A stretch of DNA of 64,000 nucleotides from Tenacibaculum soleae (GCF_001693415.1 NZ_MAKX01000001.1:620300-684299); one strand, 5' to 3'. Counted from the first letter of the stretch, positions 43,390 to 53,192 are shown. Notes: generated by a model from the sequence alone, not told the origin. Made by a program: numbers and translations.

Positions 43390-43875
43390 ATGAGTTTTAT
43401 AATTAGACCTGGAGATAAAAAAGACGCCCAATCAATATTAAATTTAATAATTGAATTGGCTGTTTTTGAGAAAGAACCAAATGCTGTAAAAATAACAGTT
43501 GATGATTTAATAAATGATGGGTTTTCTGATGCACCTAAGTTTAAAACTTTTGTAGCTGAGGAAATTGACGGAACAATTATAGGAATGACCCTTTTTTATG
43601 AGCGTTATTCTACCTGGAAAGGTAAGGCAATTCATTTAGAGGATTTAATGGTTACTGAAGCAAAAAGAGGTATTGGTGCTGGAAAAAAATTATATGCTTC
43701 GGTAATGAAATATGCACACGAAAACAATTTTAAAAGAGTTGCTTGGGAAGTGTTAGATTGGAATATCAATGCAGTAGATTTTTATAAAAAAACTGGAGCT
43801 ACAGTTTATGATGAATGGAGAGTTTGTCATATGAATGAAGAAAGCTTAACACAATTTTGTAATGAGAATATTTAA
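43390..43875 (+). CDS. GNAT family N-acetyltransferase
   Basis: 161 residues: IRPGDKKDAQSILNLIIELA, the acetyl-CoA loop MVTEAKRGIGAGKKLYASVMKYA with the R/Q-x-x-G-x-G/A pattern, and NAVDFYKKTGATVYDEWRVCHM. It resembles diamine acetyltransferases; the substrate is not known. Its last 14 bases overlap the aspartate kinase gene, so the two are translated from one mRNA. An imperfect -7 box, TATCTTTA, is at 43365-43372. Confidence 0.92.
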   Translation: MSFIIRPGDKKDAQSILNLIIELAVFEKEPNAVKITVDDLINDGFSDAPKFKTFVAEEIDGTIIGMTLFYERYSTWKGKAIHLEDLMVTEAKRGIGAGKKLYASVMKYAHENNFKRVAWEVLDWNINAVDFYKKTGATVYDEWRVCHMNEESLTQFCNENI

Positions 43876-45106
43876 GTTTGGAGGCGCATCGGTAAAAGAT
43901 GCAGCAAGTGTAAAAAACGTAGCAAAAGTGTTACAACATGAAGGGACGGATAATACATTGGTAGTAATTTCGGCAATGGGAAAAATGACCAATGCTTTTG
44001 AAAACATTGTAGACGCTTATTTTTATAAAAAAGATACTTTAAAAGAAGCAATAAGTCTTGTTGAAAATTTTCACAACAAAATGCTTCAAGATTTATTTGA
44101 TGATACTCACGAGATATATCAAAAAGTAACTAATTTGTTAGGTAAGTTGAGTGGTTTTATGGCTCGAAACAAATCAGAAGAATACAATTATGTATATGAT
44201 CAAATGGTTGGTTTCGGAGAACTTTTATCAACTACAATTGTTAGTGCATATTTAGCAAAAATAGGAGTAGCAAACCAATGGTTAGATGTAAGAGATTATA
44301 TTAAAACAGATGTTAGTTATAGAGACGCGAAGATTAATTGGGAGTTAACCGAGCAAATAATTAAAGAGAGCATTGTTACTACTCAATTAAATATTACACA
44401 AGGTTTTTTAGGAGGCGCTGGTATAGAAAGTACAACTTTAGGAAGGGAAGGGTCTGATTATACAGCAGGAGTTTTTGCCTATTGTTTAAATGCAGATAGT
44501 GTTACTATTTGGAAAGATGTTGATGGTGTTTTAAATGCAGATCCACGTGTGTTTTCTGAAACCGAATTGTTAAACGAAATATCATATACAGAAGCTATAG
44601 AGATGGCTTTTTACGGAGCATCAGTAATACATCCTAAAACAATACAGCCTTTAGAGCAAAAAAACATTCCTTTATTTGTTCGTTCTTTTGAAGATTTATC
44701 AAACAAAGGAACCTGCGTAGGAAGAGGAAAAAAAATAACACCAGAGGTGCCGTGTTTTATCGTGAAGAAAAATCAAATATTGGTTTCAATTTCGGCAAAA
44801 GATTTTTCTTTTATGGTAGAGAGTAATATTAGCGATGTTTTTAAAAAATTAGATGAGCATAAGTTGAAAGTTAATTTAATTCAAAACTCTGCCATTAGTT
44901 TTTCGGTATGTATTGATGATAAATACAATAATTTTGATGCTTTTTATGACGCCTTAAAAACAAAGTTTACAATTAAGTCATACAAAGCTGTAACGCTTTA
45001 TACCATTCGTCATTTTGATACGAAAGCAATCGAAGAAATTCGAAAAAAAGGAAAGTCAATTATTCGTCAAATAAACACTGAAACAGCTCAGTTGGTTATA
45101 CAATAA
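43862..45106 (+). CDS. Aspartate kinase
   Basis: 414 residues, monofunctional. KFGGASVKDAASVKNVA begins the kinase; TLGREGSDYTAGVFAYCL and VTIWKDVDGVLNADPRVF follow. Two ACT-like regulatory segments lie at about 300-410. It phosphorylates aspartate at the head of the lysine/threonine/methionine pathway. The 14-base overlap with the GNAT gene suggests coupled expression. The symbol is withheld because lysC, thrA-type or metL-type isoform cannot be told. Confidence 0.94.
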   Translation: MRIFKFGGASVKDAASVKNVAKVLQHEGTDNTLVVISAMGKMTNAFENIVDAYFYKKDTLKEAISLVENFHNKMLQDLFDDTHEIYQKVTNLLGKLSGFMARNKSEEYNYVYDQMVGFGELLSTTIVSAYLAKIGVANQWLDVRDYIKTDVSYRDAKINWELTEQIIKESIVTTQLNITQGFLGGAGIESTTLGREGSDYTAGVFAYCLNADSVTIWKDVDGVLNADPRVFSETELLNEISYTEAIEMAFYGASVIHPKTIQPLEQKNIPLFVRSFEDLSNKGTCVGRGKKITPEVPCFIVKKNQILVSISAKDFSFMVESNISDVFKKLDEHKLKVNLIQNSAISFSVCIDDKYNNFDAFYDALKTKFTIKSYKAVTLYTIRHFDTKAIEEIRKKGKSIIRQINTETAQLVIQ

Positions 45107-45131
45107 ATATGTACAATTGGTAATTTTCTGT

Positions 45132-45139
45132 TATATTTG
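45132..45139 (+). promoter_or_regulatory. -7 box of the acyltransferase gene
   Basis: TATATTTG, 22 bases before the ATG at 45162. Confidence 0.55.
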
Positions 45140-45161
45140 CATTTGTGCCAAATTTAAATAA

Positions 45162-46970
45162 ATGGGAATAGTTACATCAAAAGAAATTGCTAAAGTTATT
45201 GGAGTAGAAAAGTTCGGTGCTTTCGGAACTTTTACTGGTTGGATGTTGATGAAAATCTTACGCATTTCTGCGATTAACAAAATTTATAATAATAATAAAA
45301 ACAAGTCTGATTTAGATTTTTTAAACGGCGTTTTAGATGATTGTAAAATTGAGTTTGAAATACCAGAAGAAGATTTAAAAAGAATACCAAAAGATGGTCC
45401 TTTTATTACTATTTCTAATCATCCGTTAGGAGGTATAGATGGTGTTTTATTATTAAAATTATTAATTGAAAAAAGAGCAGATTATAAAATAATAGCTAAT
45501 TTTTTACTACATAGAGTTGAGCCTTTAAAACCTTATGTAATGCCTGTAAATCCTTTTGAAACAAGAAAGGATGCTAAATCGAGTGTTGCTGGTATTAAAA
45601 GTGCGTTAATGCATTTACGAGAAGGAAAACCATTAGGGATTTTTCCTGCAGGAGAAGTATCTACCTATCGAGATGGTAAGTTAATGGTTGATAAACCATG
45701 GGAAGAAGGAGCTGTACGTTTAATTAAAAAAGCAAAAGTACCTGTAATACCTATTTATTTTCATGCTAAAAATAGTCAGTTGTTTTATTTACTGTCTAAA
45801 ATTAGTGGCACTCTACGTACTGCCAAACTTCCATCAGAAGTCATCTCTCAAAAAAATCGTGTTATAAAAGTAAGAATAGGAAAACCTATTTCGATAAAAG
45901 ATCAAGAACAATATAAAGATGTTCCTTCTTTTTATGAGTTTATAAGAAAGAAAACATATATGTTGGCAAACCCTTTTGAGAAAACACCTCAAAAGATTTT
46001 ATCAACTCAAAATTTAAAAATTTCTAAAAAAGCAAAAAAAATTACCCTTCAAAAAAGTCCTGATTTATTTATTAAAGAAGTTAATGACTTAAGAAATAAA
46101 GGAAGTAGGTTGTTAGAAAGTAAAAACTATGAAGTGTTTTTTGCAAATGCAAAAGAAATACCTAATATTTTACATGAAATTGGCCGTTTAAGAGAAATTA
46201 CTTTTAGAGAGGTTGGTGAAGGAACGAATAAAGCGATTGATTTAGATAAATTTGACAAGTATTATCACCATTTATTTTTGTGGGATAATGTTAAAAATGA
46301 ATTGGTTGGTGCTTATAGAATGGGGCTAGGAAAAGACATCTATAAAAAACATGGAATTAATGGATTTTATATCCATACCCTGTTTCGAATAGAGCCAGAG
46401 CTTTATACAATGATGCAAAATACCATTGAATTGGGGAGAGCATTTATAGCTAAAAGTTATCAGCAAAAACCAATGCCTTTATTTTTACTTTGGAAAGGAA
46501 TTGTACATACTACATTACGCTATCCAGAATACAAATATTTAATGGGTGGAGTAAGTATTAGTAACCAATTTTCAGAATTTTCAAAATCGTTGATGATTGA
46601 GTTTATGAAATCTCATTATTATGATCCGTATGTAGCGCAGTATATTCATCCGAAGAAAGAATTTAAAGTAAGCCTTAAAGATGCCGACAAAGATTTTGTA
46701 TTTGATGCTACCGAGGCAGATATGCAAAAGTTTGATAAAATTATTGACGAAATTGAACCAGGAGCATTGCGTATGCCTGTTTTAATTAAAAAATATGTTA
46801 AGCAAAATGCACGCTTGGTTGCTTTTAATGTTGACCCGAAGTTTAACAACGCAATAGATGGATTAATGTATATTAAGGTAGCAGAAATACCTGAGAGTAC
46901 GGTAAAACCAGTAATGGAAGAGTTTCAGGCAGAATTAGAAAGACGTGCTACTGAAAATATGAATAAATAA
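45162..46970 (+). CDS. Bifunctional PlsC-like and GNAT-like lipid acyltransferase (OlsF/Gls type)
   Basis: 602 residues of two fused domains. The N-terminal acyltransferase (about 60-270) has ITISNHPLGGIDGVLL (NHPLGG near 86-91, the variant of the NHxSxxD motif in this group) and GIFPAGEVSTYRDGKL. The C-terminal half (about 305-590) is GNAT-like with IPNILHEIGRLREITFREVGEG, LWDNVKNELVGAYRMGLG, FYIHTLFRIEP and LIELGRAFIAKSYQQKP-like elements. The pair would N-acylate an amino acid such as ornithine or glycine and then O-acylate the resulting hydroxy-fatty acid, yielding ornithine or glycine lipids. The fused architecture is known as OlsF in some bacteria; the amino acid used here cannot be read. 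Confidence 0.88.
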   Translation: MGIVTSKEIAKVIGVEKFGAFGTFTGWMLMKILRISAINKIYNNNKNKSDLDFLNGVLDDCKIEFEIPEEDLKRIPKDGPFITISNHPLGGIDGVLLLKLLIEKRADYKIIANFLLHRVEPLKPYVMPVNPFETRKDAKSSVAGIKSALMHLREGKPLGIFPAGEVSTYRDGKLMVDKPWEEGAVRLIKKAKVPVIPIYFHAKNSQLFYLLSKISGTLRTAKLPSEVISQKNRVIKVRIGKPISIKDQEQYKDVPSFYEFIRKKTYMLANPFEKTPQKILSTQNLKISKKAKKITLQKSPDLFIKEVNDLRNKGSRLLESKNYEVFFANAKEIPNILHEIGRLREITFREVGEGTNKAIDLDKFDKYYHHLFLWDNVKNELVGAYRMGLGKDIYKKHGINGFYIHTLFRIEPELYTMMQNTIELGRAFIAKSYQQKPMPLFLLWKGIVHTTLRYPEYKYLMGGVSISNQFSEFSKSLMIEFMKSHYYDPYVAQYIHPKKEFKVSLKDADKDFVFDATEADMQKFDKIIDEIEPGALRMPVLIKKYVKQNARLVAFNVDPKFNNAIDGLMYIKVAEIPESTVKPVMEEFQAELERRATENMNK

Positions 46971-47138
46971 CAAATAAGCTATTAAATTTTGATTACAAGT
47001 AAATTTAACAACTTGTTGTTGTATAAGATTTGCATTATTTTAAATTTAGATTATCAGCTATTTTTTATTAAAAACATTATCATCTTGAAAATTAATTTAG
47101 AATTATAAATAAAGAGTAAAATAATAACGTTAATAAAC

Positions 47139-47172
47139 AAAAAAGCATCGTAGGTTACTACGATGCTTTTTT
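47139..47172. terminator. Bidirectional terminator between the acyltransferase and rseP
   Basis: AAAAAAGCATCGTAG (47139-47153) pairs with CTACGATGCTTTTTT (47158-47172), 15 bp with GTTA loop, flanked by A- and T-runs. It serves both convergent genes. Confidence 0.9.
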
Positions 47173-47192
47173 GTTTTATATAGTGTAAATGG

Positions 47193-48539
47193 CTACTTAA
47201 ATAACCTAAAAATATCATTTCCGTTGGCAAATAATAGTAAAACTATTAGTATGATAAACCCTGTTAGTTGTGCATATTCTAAAAATTTGTCTCCTGGTTT
47301 TTTACCAGTAATCATTTCCCATAAGGTAAATACTACGTGTCCACCATCTAAAGCAGGTATTGGTAATAAATTCATAAAACCTAACATGATTGATAAGAAA
47401 GCAGTAATGTTCCAAAAAGTTTGCCAGCTAAATTCTGAAGGGAAAATACTCCCTATAGAAATAAACCCTCCTAAACCTTTGTAAGCACCTGTACTTGGAT
47501 TAAAAATCTTTTTCATTTGCTTAATGTAGTTTGTTAACGTAGTCCATGCTTTTGTAGTACCAGCAGGAATTGCTTCTCCAAAAGAATACGATTTTTCTGC
47601 CAAATTATAATAACCTAACTTTTCTAAATCGGTTAAAGAAACAGCGCCCCAAACAACCCCTAAATTACCATGTTCTGAAACTTTAACAGGAACATTTAAA
47701 ACATCAGCACCTCTTTTTAAAGAAACCGTAATATCTTGTCCTTTTAGGTTGTGCAAAATAGGTTTCGCCTGATCGTAATATGAAATTTGTTGCCCGTTTA
47801 TAGCAGTAATAATATCTTTAGCAACAATATTTGCTCCAGCATTTAATGAATCTTTTTGTAAGCCAGCAATTATAAAAGGGTACCTAGCAGTAATAAAAGC
47901 ACCAGCATTTTTACCACGATCTACTAATTTTGAAATAAAATCGGTAGGAATTACTTTTTCAACAACAGTTCCATTTCTTTCAATAGTATAATTATTACCG
48001 TTGATAAACTCTAAAGGCAGTTCTCTAAATTTCTGAATCTTTTGACCGTCTATTGTAAGAATTTTATCTCCTGTTTGTAAACCTAAATCTTTACCTAATT
48101 GATCTTGTACCCAAACCCCATCTTTTAAGTTTTCATTCGGTAAAAATTTTTCACCGTAGGTATACATTAAACAAATGTATATAACAATACCTAAAACAAA
48201 ATTTACAATAACACCACCTAGCATAATTATTAAACGCTGCCACGCTGGTTTAGAACGAAATTCCCATGGTTGTGGTGGTAATGCCATTTGTTCGGTATCC
48301 ATACTTTCATCAATCATTCCTGATATTTTTACATATCCACCTAACGGAATCCATCCAATACCATAAACAGTATCGCCTATTTTTTTCTTAAATAAAGAAA
48401 ATTTATAATCAAAAAATAAGTAGAACTTCTCTACCTTGGTTTTAAATAATTTTGCAGGAATAAAATGACCTAATTCGTGTAAAACAATTAAAAGCGATAA
48501 GCTTAAAATAAATTGTGATGCTTTTATTAAAATTTCCAT
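47193..48539 (-). CDS. rseP: Membrane site-2 protease RseP
   Basis: 448 residues. The zinc site is HELGH (residues 21-25) in the first membrane helix, with LLPIPALDGGHVVFT as the C-terminal metal/DG motif. Two PDZ-like segments lie between (about 120-310: LQTGDKILTIDGQKI and NIVAKDIITAINGQQI). It cuts membrane-bound anti-sigma factors and signal remnants in intramembrane proteolysis. A TACATTTG -7 box at 48570-48577 lies upstream. Confidence 0.96.
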   Translation of the reverse strand: MEILIKASQFILSLSLLIVLHELGHFIPAKLFKTKVEKFYLFFDYKFSLFKKKIGDTVYGIGWIPLGGYVKISGMIDESMDTEQMALPPQPWEFRSKPAWQRLIIMLGGVIVNFVLGIVIYICLMYTYGEKFLPNENLKDGVWVQDQLGKDLGLQTGDKILTIDGQKIQKFRELPLEFINGNNYTIERNGTVVEKVIPTDFISKLVDRGKNAGAFITARYPFIIAGLQKDSLNAGANIVAKDIITAINGQQISYYDQAKPILHNLKGQDITVSLKRGADVLNVPVKVSEHGNLGVVWGAVSLTDLEKLGYYNLAEKSYSFGEAIPAGTTKAWTTLTNYIKQMKKIFNPSTGAYKGLGGFISIGSIFPSEFSWQTFWNITAFLSIMLGFMNLLPIPALDGGHVVFTLWEMITGKKPGDKFLEYAQLTGFIILIVLLLFANGNDIFRLFK

Positions 48540-48569
48540 AAAGGTGTATATCTAAATTTAAAAATCGAA

Positions 48570-48577
48570 CAAATGTA
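48570..48577 (-). promoter_or_regulatory. -7 box of rseP
   Basis: On the minus strand TACATTTG, 30 bases before the ATG at 48539. Confidence 0.5.
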
Positions 48578-48683
48578 CGTTTTTCAGTAGAGCTGTAAAA
48601 GTTTGTGAGGTAGATGCGTATTGGTTTTAACAAACATTTTTAATGTTGGTAGACGTAAACCTTGTTTTTAGCCTTATTTTTGC

Positions 48684-49376
48684 ATGAAAAAGATAAAAAT
48701 GGATTTAAAATTCTTTAAAAAATCGAAAAGCACCTTACTTTTTATTGTAGTTTTTTGTGCAATAGGTATTCCTGTTTTTTATCATTTAGTAAAAGTAGAA
48801 GAAAAATTACCTATTTATAATCCTACAGATATCAACCCTAGATTGGTAGATATTTCGGTAAGAAATAAATCGAGAAATCATAAAATTGGGGCTTTTAAAT
48901 TGATCAATCAAAACGGAAAAACAATTACAAATGCCGATTATAAAGATAAAATTTATATAGCTGATTTCTTTTTTACACGTTGTCAAACAATTTGTATTGT
49001 AATGGCGTATAACATGAACGAATTACAAGAGCATTATAAAGATGATGATGATATTATGTTTTTATCGCATTCAGTAACGCCTGTGATGGATAGTGTGCCT
49101 CAATTAAGAAAATATGCTGATGCTAAAGGTGTTATTGATGGTAAATGGAATGTTACTACAGGAGATAAAAAGCACATTTATAATTTAGCTCGTAAACATT
49201 ATTTTGCTGTTTTAGATGAAGGTGATGGAGGAGATAATGATTGGGTTCATACTGAAAATTTTGTTTTAATTGATAAAAAAGGGCAAATTAGAGGTTCTTA
49301 TGACGGAACAAAAAAGGAGAATATGCAAAAGATTATTGATGATATTACAATATTGAAAAAAGAATATTTAAAGTAA
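48684..49376 (+). CDS. SCO1/SenC family copper-binding protein
   Basis: 230 residues (or from the internal ATG at 48699). A -7 box TATTTTTG at 48675-48682 ends one base before the first ATG, which favours the second start. One membrane anchor (about 17-36), then a thioredoxin-like domain with the copper site C100-QTI-C104 and the distal His188 in WVHTENF. SCO proteins deliver copper or reduce cysteines for cytochrome oxidase CuA. No oxidase gene is adjacent. Confidence 0.93.
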   Translation: MKKIKMDLKFFKKSKSTLLFIVVFCAIGIPVFYHLVKVEEKLPIYNPTDINPRLVDISVRNKSRNHKIGAFKLINQNGKTITNADYKDKIYIADFFFTRCQTICIVMAYNMNELQEHYKDDDDIMFLSHSVTPVMDSVPQLRKYADAKGVIDGKWNVTTGDKKHIYNLARKHYFAVLDEGDGGDNDWVHTENFVLIDKKGQIRGSYDGTKKENMQKIIDDITILKKEYLK

Positions 49377-49397
49377 TTTTCGTCGTCGCAATGAAAT

Positions 49398-49439
49398 AAA
49401 AAAAAGACCATTAGAAATTAATCTAATGGTCTTTTTTTT
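49398..49439. terminator. Bidirectional terminator between SCO and the 610-residue gene
   Basis: An 18-bp stem (49398-49415 with 49422-49439) of the form A8-GACCATTAGA with TCTAATGGTC-T8 closes a six-base loop. Confidence 0.9.
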
Positions 49440-49452
49440 ATGGTATATAATT

Positions 49453-51285
49453 TTATGCTTTTATTTTATTTAAAATTAATAAGTCAATATCTTCATTCAT
49501 CAATTTTAATTCATCAAGAGATTTGTTAAGCTCTTTTAAAATTAGATGTTTGGTGTCTTCGAATGATGATTTCATAGTTAAAAACATCGATTTGTAGTAA
49601 TGAATACCTTCATTTAAATTTTTTGAAAAACTAACCAAGTATTTTTCTTGCTTTTTATTCATTTCAGATGTTGTTTCATCTATTTTGCTTTTTAAATAAT
49701 TTAAGTATAAACCTAACTCTTTAACAAATACATTTGGTCTATCTATTCTTTCGATTACATTGTTTTTTCCATAGATGTGTCCTACCATTTCAGACAAAGA
49801 AGTTTCTTTTGAGTAGTAAGCCATATTGGGCCCAGGGCAAATAGAAACCCCCTCGCCTTCAACTTTTGTATCCATATCATTTACGACTAAAGCAGCAGTA
49901 CCTAAGCCAACACAAATACAAGATTTATCAACAATATTAGCATATTCTTTTTTGTATTCAATGTCTGAAAGCGAAGCTTTCTTATCTTCTAATTGTTTAA
50001 TTTTTAAATGTTGATATTGTCTAGAAGCTGTACATATTGTTTTCTCAGAAAATTCACCATCTAGGGCTAGAAATTTTTTAGGACAAGAACTTCCAGGTCT
50101 TCCCTTGGCTATAAAGGCCTTCTTTTGGATATCTTTTGTGTTACCTTTTAAGTTGTTAAAAGGTACACCTAACGGAGAAATATTACTTAAAAATAAATCT
50201 TTTTCTTTTGCCTTTTGTAATTGTTTTAACGTGTTGTTGTCAACAGTTGTTGCTTCAGGAACTAATAAGAATGGGCTTCCCCAACCAACAGAATCTAAAC
50301 CATAATTGTTGATTAAAAACTCTTGTTCTTCAGCAGTTCCAACACCTCCTTGTGCGGTAACTTTTATGGCTAATGTTTTTGTAGGAATGCTTTTACCTTT
50401 TGCCTCTAAAGCGTTTACTAAAAGATCGTATACCGAATTTATTAATTCGTTTCTATTTTTTTTAAACTCCTCTAAAATAGGTCCCATTAAAAAACCTTCA
50501 GTTGCAAAAGCATGTCCACCACAGTTTAAGCCAGATTCAATTCTGTATTCAGAAACCCAAATACCTTTTTTAGCTAAAAATTTACCTTGAATTAAAGCAG
50601 AACGATAATCACTAACTTTAATCACTACTTTTTTCTTAATCACTCCATTTAAATCTGGGAAGAAATCATCAAATTTTTCTAAGTACGTAAATAAACGAGG
50701 ATTCATACCTGCAGAAAATACCATTGATGAATTTAAGCTACTGTTTGCAAAGCCTCTTAAAGCAGCATGCGCATCGTTAAATTCAATTGGTAACATTTCT
50801 TTTTTGTTAGTAGGATTGTAGTTAACCTTATCTAACTTAGTCATGATATTAACATTAATATCGCCTAATGATAAATTATCACTTAACCACTTTTTAATTT
50901 CAGAAACATCGGTTATTTTATCAGTCAACTTTATAAAGTCTTGCTTTAAAGTTGAAGAATCTGGTAACATGCTAAAGTATTTTTTAAGCTCATTACTTTT
51001 TTCTATTGAAGCATTTTTGATGTTTTCTAGTTTTTTCTCTGCAACATCTTTTATTAGGTTTAAGTAAGAAGTAATTCTTTTAGCTCTAGAATCCTCTTCT
51101 TTAGCACCTATCTCTGTGTAGGGTAACTTGAATTTACTCGAATACATTTTGCGCATTTTTTCAAGTAATATATCATCACTTATAAAAATAACGGAGTCAA
51201 TTCCGTACTGTGCAACTTTTATTGGTGTATCAATAGTAAACCCAATTCCCATTACCGGAATGTGAAATGAATGTCCTTTTTTCAT
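49453..51285 (-). CDS. TIM-barrel-like flavoprotein of the nitronate monooxygenase/PfaD type, six cysteines
   Basis: 610 residues. The core (about 170-360) has the pattern of FMN-binding TIM barrels: ESGLNCGGHAFATEGFLMGPILEEF, IKVTAQGGVGTAEEQEFL, YGLDSVGWGSPFLLVPEATTVD. Exactly six cysteines occur, at 255, 401, 418, 456, 458 and 483, most in conserved-looking turns (RPGSSCPKKF, EKTICTASR, DKSCICVGLG, SICPGPNMAY). They might bind an Fe-S cluster, which is inference. A long helical N-terminal insertion (about 55-160) and helical tail (about 515-600) are unlike standard nitronate monooxygenases. The reaction is unknown. It is monocistronic. Confidence 0.75.
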   Translation of the reverse strand: MKKGHSFHIPVMGIGFTIDTPIKVAQYGIDSVIFISDDILLEKMRKMYSSKFKLPYTEIGAKEEDSRAKRITSYLNLIKDVAEKKLENIKNASIEKSNELKKYFSMLPDSSTLKQDFIKLTDKITDVSEIKKWLSDNLSLGDINVNIMTKLDKVNYNPTNKKEMLPIEFNDAHAALRGFANSSLNSSMVFSAGMNPRLFTYLEKFDDFFPDLNGVIKKKVVIKVSDYRSALIQGKFLAKKGIWVSEYRIESGLNCGGHAFATEGFLMGPILEEFKKNRNELINSVYDLLVNALEAKGKSIPTKTLAIKVTAQGGVGTAEEQEFLINNYGLDSVGWGSPFLLVPEATTVDNNTLKQLQKAKEKDLFLSNISPLGVPFNNLKGNTKDIQKKAFIAKGRPGSSCPKKFLALDGEFSEKTICTASRQYQHLKIKQLEDKKASLSDIEYKKEYANIVDKSCICVGLGTAALVVNDMDTKVEGEGVSICPGPNMAYYSKETSLSEMVGHIYGKNNVIERIDRPNVFVKELGLYLNYLKSKIDETTSEMNKKQEKYLVSFSKNLNEGIHYYKSMFLTMKSSFEDTKHLILKELNKSLDELKLMNEDIDLLILNKIKA

Positions 51286-51432
51286 TGTATATCTAAATTA
51301 AGAGGTAAAAATAATTAGATATAAATTTCGAAAAGCTAACTTAAATCATGTTTTAATCTAAAATAATATTTTCTGTTAAGTTGATTTAGGTGCTAAGGTG
51401 TTGGTTTTAAGAAGTAAAAAACACGTAGTAAT

Positions 51433-51774
51433 TTACTTTCTTTCCCCTTCCTCATCAAAGTTTTTACTGATTTCTTGTTCTGTTTTAATAACAGAAACAG
51501 CTAAAGATAATAGCATAATTGCCATTGGTTGCCAACTTAAGTTTTTAGCAATATATGCTAGAAATAAAGTTGCAACAAACGAAATAGATGAATATTTTAA
51601 AAACTGTTTGGTGAAAAAGTTGTTCGCAAATTTCCAAATAGTTTCATTCTTTATTGTTTTGTTTGTACGGTAACCATAAATGAAATTTATTTTTTTTGGA
51701 GGGAAAAAATAAAAGATAAGACTAAATAAAAAAAGAAATCCGTTTACAGAAAGTACGTAATAGTATGGGTTCAT
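51433..51774 (-). CDS. SdpI family membrane protein
   Basis: 113 residues with three membrane segments and the SdpI signature GYRTNKTIKNETIWKFANNFF (about 34-54). SdpI is an immunity or signalling protein against the toxin SdpC in Bacillus; in other bacteria its role is undefined. It begins 3 bp after the serine hydrolase stop on the same strand, so it is the second gene of a two-gene unit. Confidence 0.87.
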   Translation of the reverse strand: MNPYYYVLSVNGFLFLFSLIFYFFPPKKINFIYGYRTNKTIKNETIWKFANNFFTKQFLKYSSISFVATLFLAYIAKNLSWQPMAIMLLSLAVSVIKTEQEISKNFDEEGERK

Positions 51775-51777
51775 TGT

Positions 51778-53103
51778 TTAGTTTTTAATTGAAGAAATAA
51801 TACCTTTTAAAAGCGTGTTCATATCTGCGTTTTTGGTAAGTCCGGTACGAACTACCACTAAATTTTCATTTGGCAATATAAATACATTTTGCCCTTTATA
51901 GCCATTAAATGAATACATGTTTTTAGGTACATCAGGATATCTATTTCCTGCATTTAACCATATTTGAGCGCCGTACCAACCATCAGAACCTGGAGTTGGT
52001 GTTGTGGCATATTTTACCCAATCTTTATCAAAAAGATGCTCACCGTTCCACTCACCATTATGTAAGTACAGTAATCCTAATTTAGCCCAATCTCTTGCGG
52101 TAGCCCATCCGTATGATGAACCTACATAATTTCCATCCATATCAGTTTCAATAAGCATAGAGTTCATTCCTATTTTATCGATTAAGGCACTGTACCAGAA
52201 ATCTAAATATTCTTGATGTGTATTAAATTGTTTACGTATAAGGCCCGAAATTAAATTGGTGGTTCCAGAAGAGTAGTTCCAAGTTTCGTTTGATTTTCCT
52301 ATTAAAGGTTTGTTAACTTGAGTCTGTGTCATGTTTCTTTCAAGAAAAAGCATTTTGGTAACATCTGAAATGGTGTTGTAATCTTCTAACCATTCTAAGC
52401 CCGAATTCATTTGTAATAAATTATGAAGCGTAATGTTTTTTCGCTCATCATCTTTCCATTCATCAAATAAATTATCAGTTGTTACGTGCATTTTACCTTT
52501 GCATTGTAAAATACCAACAATGGTACTTGCAATACTTTTAGTCATAGACCAACCTAGTTGCTTTGAGTTTTTATCAAATCCTTCGCTATATTTTTCGGCA
52601 ATAATTTGATCTTTATATATCACTAAAACCGATCTAGTTTTATTAACATCGTTAAAAATAGTGTTAATCGTTTCGTTTAGTTTTTTGTAATCAATATTTG
52701 CAAAAATAGTATCTTTTTGTTCTGCATTCCCGTATGGGAAAGGGGTAGTATTATCTGGTTTTGTACGTTTAGGAACCAAAGGTTTTTTATGAAAATCAAA
52801 ATCATCATTAACTAAAACAGCTCCTAAACCTTCTCTGTAAACAGCTTTTCTTTTTAATAAACCGAATACTGAACCTGTTGCCGATTTTTCTTCCTCATTA
52901 ATTTTGTCAGAAGTTAAGTTTATAGGCGAAAAATTATTGTCTTTTTTATCGGTAAAAGTTAAAGTTCTATCTGCAAGAAAAACTGATGAAGCTGTGTTTT
53001 TGGCAGAATAACCAGCGAGAATATTTAATTTCGAGTAGTTAAAGTAAAAAACAACAGCAAATAATATAATAATGAATAGGAGAATTCTTTTAAAAATTTT
53101 CAT
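51778..53103 (-). CDS. Serine hydrolase, beta-lactamase class C-like
   Basis: 441 residues from the ATG at 53103 (MKIFKRILLFIIILFAVVFY, an N-terminal membrane anchor). The catalytic SxxK is SMTK in LGWSMTKSIAS (about residue 190), the YxN-like block is NYSSGTTNLISG and the final G-Y-x-G turn is FNGYKGQNVF. Such proteins act as carboxypeptidases or esterases in the periplasm. The 20 residues encoded before the ATG are rejected as non-typical. The SdpI gene follows. Confidence 0.9.
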   Translation of the reverse strand: MKIFKRILLFIIILFAVVFYFNYSKLNILAGYSAKNTASSVFLADRTLTFTDKKDNNFSPINLTSDKINEEEKSATGSVFGLLKRKAVYREGLGAVLVNDDFDFHKKPLVPKRTKPDNTTPFPYGNAEQKDTIFANIDYKKLNETINTIFNDVNKTRSVLVIYKDQIIAEKYSEGFDKNSKQLGWSMTKSIASTIVGILQCKGKMHVTTDNLFDEWKDDERKNITLHNLLQMNSGLEWLEDYNTISDVTKMLFLERNMTQTQVNKPLIGKSNETWNYSSGTTNLISGLIRKQFNTHQEYLDFWYSALIDKIGMNSMLIETDMDGNYVGSSYGWATARDWAKLGLLYLHNGEWNGEHLFDKDWVKYATTPTPGSDGWYGAQIWLNAGNRYPDVPKNMYSFNGYKGQNVFILPNENLVVVRTGLTKNADMNTLLKGIISSIKN

Positions 53104-53145
53104 AAGAACAGTTTTAAGCAAATGTAAGAATTTAATTGATTGCTG

Positions 53146-53175
53146 TTTGTATTTAAAAAGCAAGCATTACCTTTG
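53146..53175 (+). promoter_or_regulatory. sufS promoter
   Basis: TTTG (53146-53149), an 18-base spacer and TACCTTTG (53168-53175) match the Bacteroidota consensus, 17 bases before the ATG at 53193. Confidence 0.75.
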
Positions 53176-53192
53176 TTTAAAATTTGGTTTTT

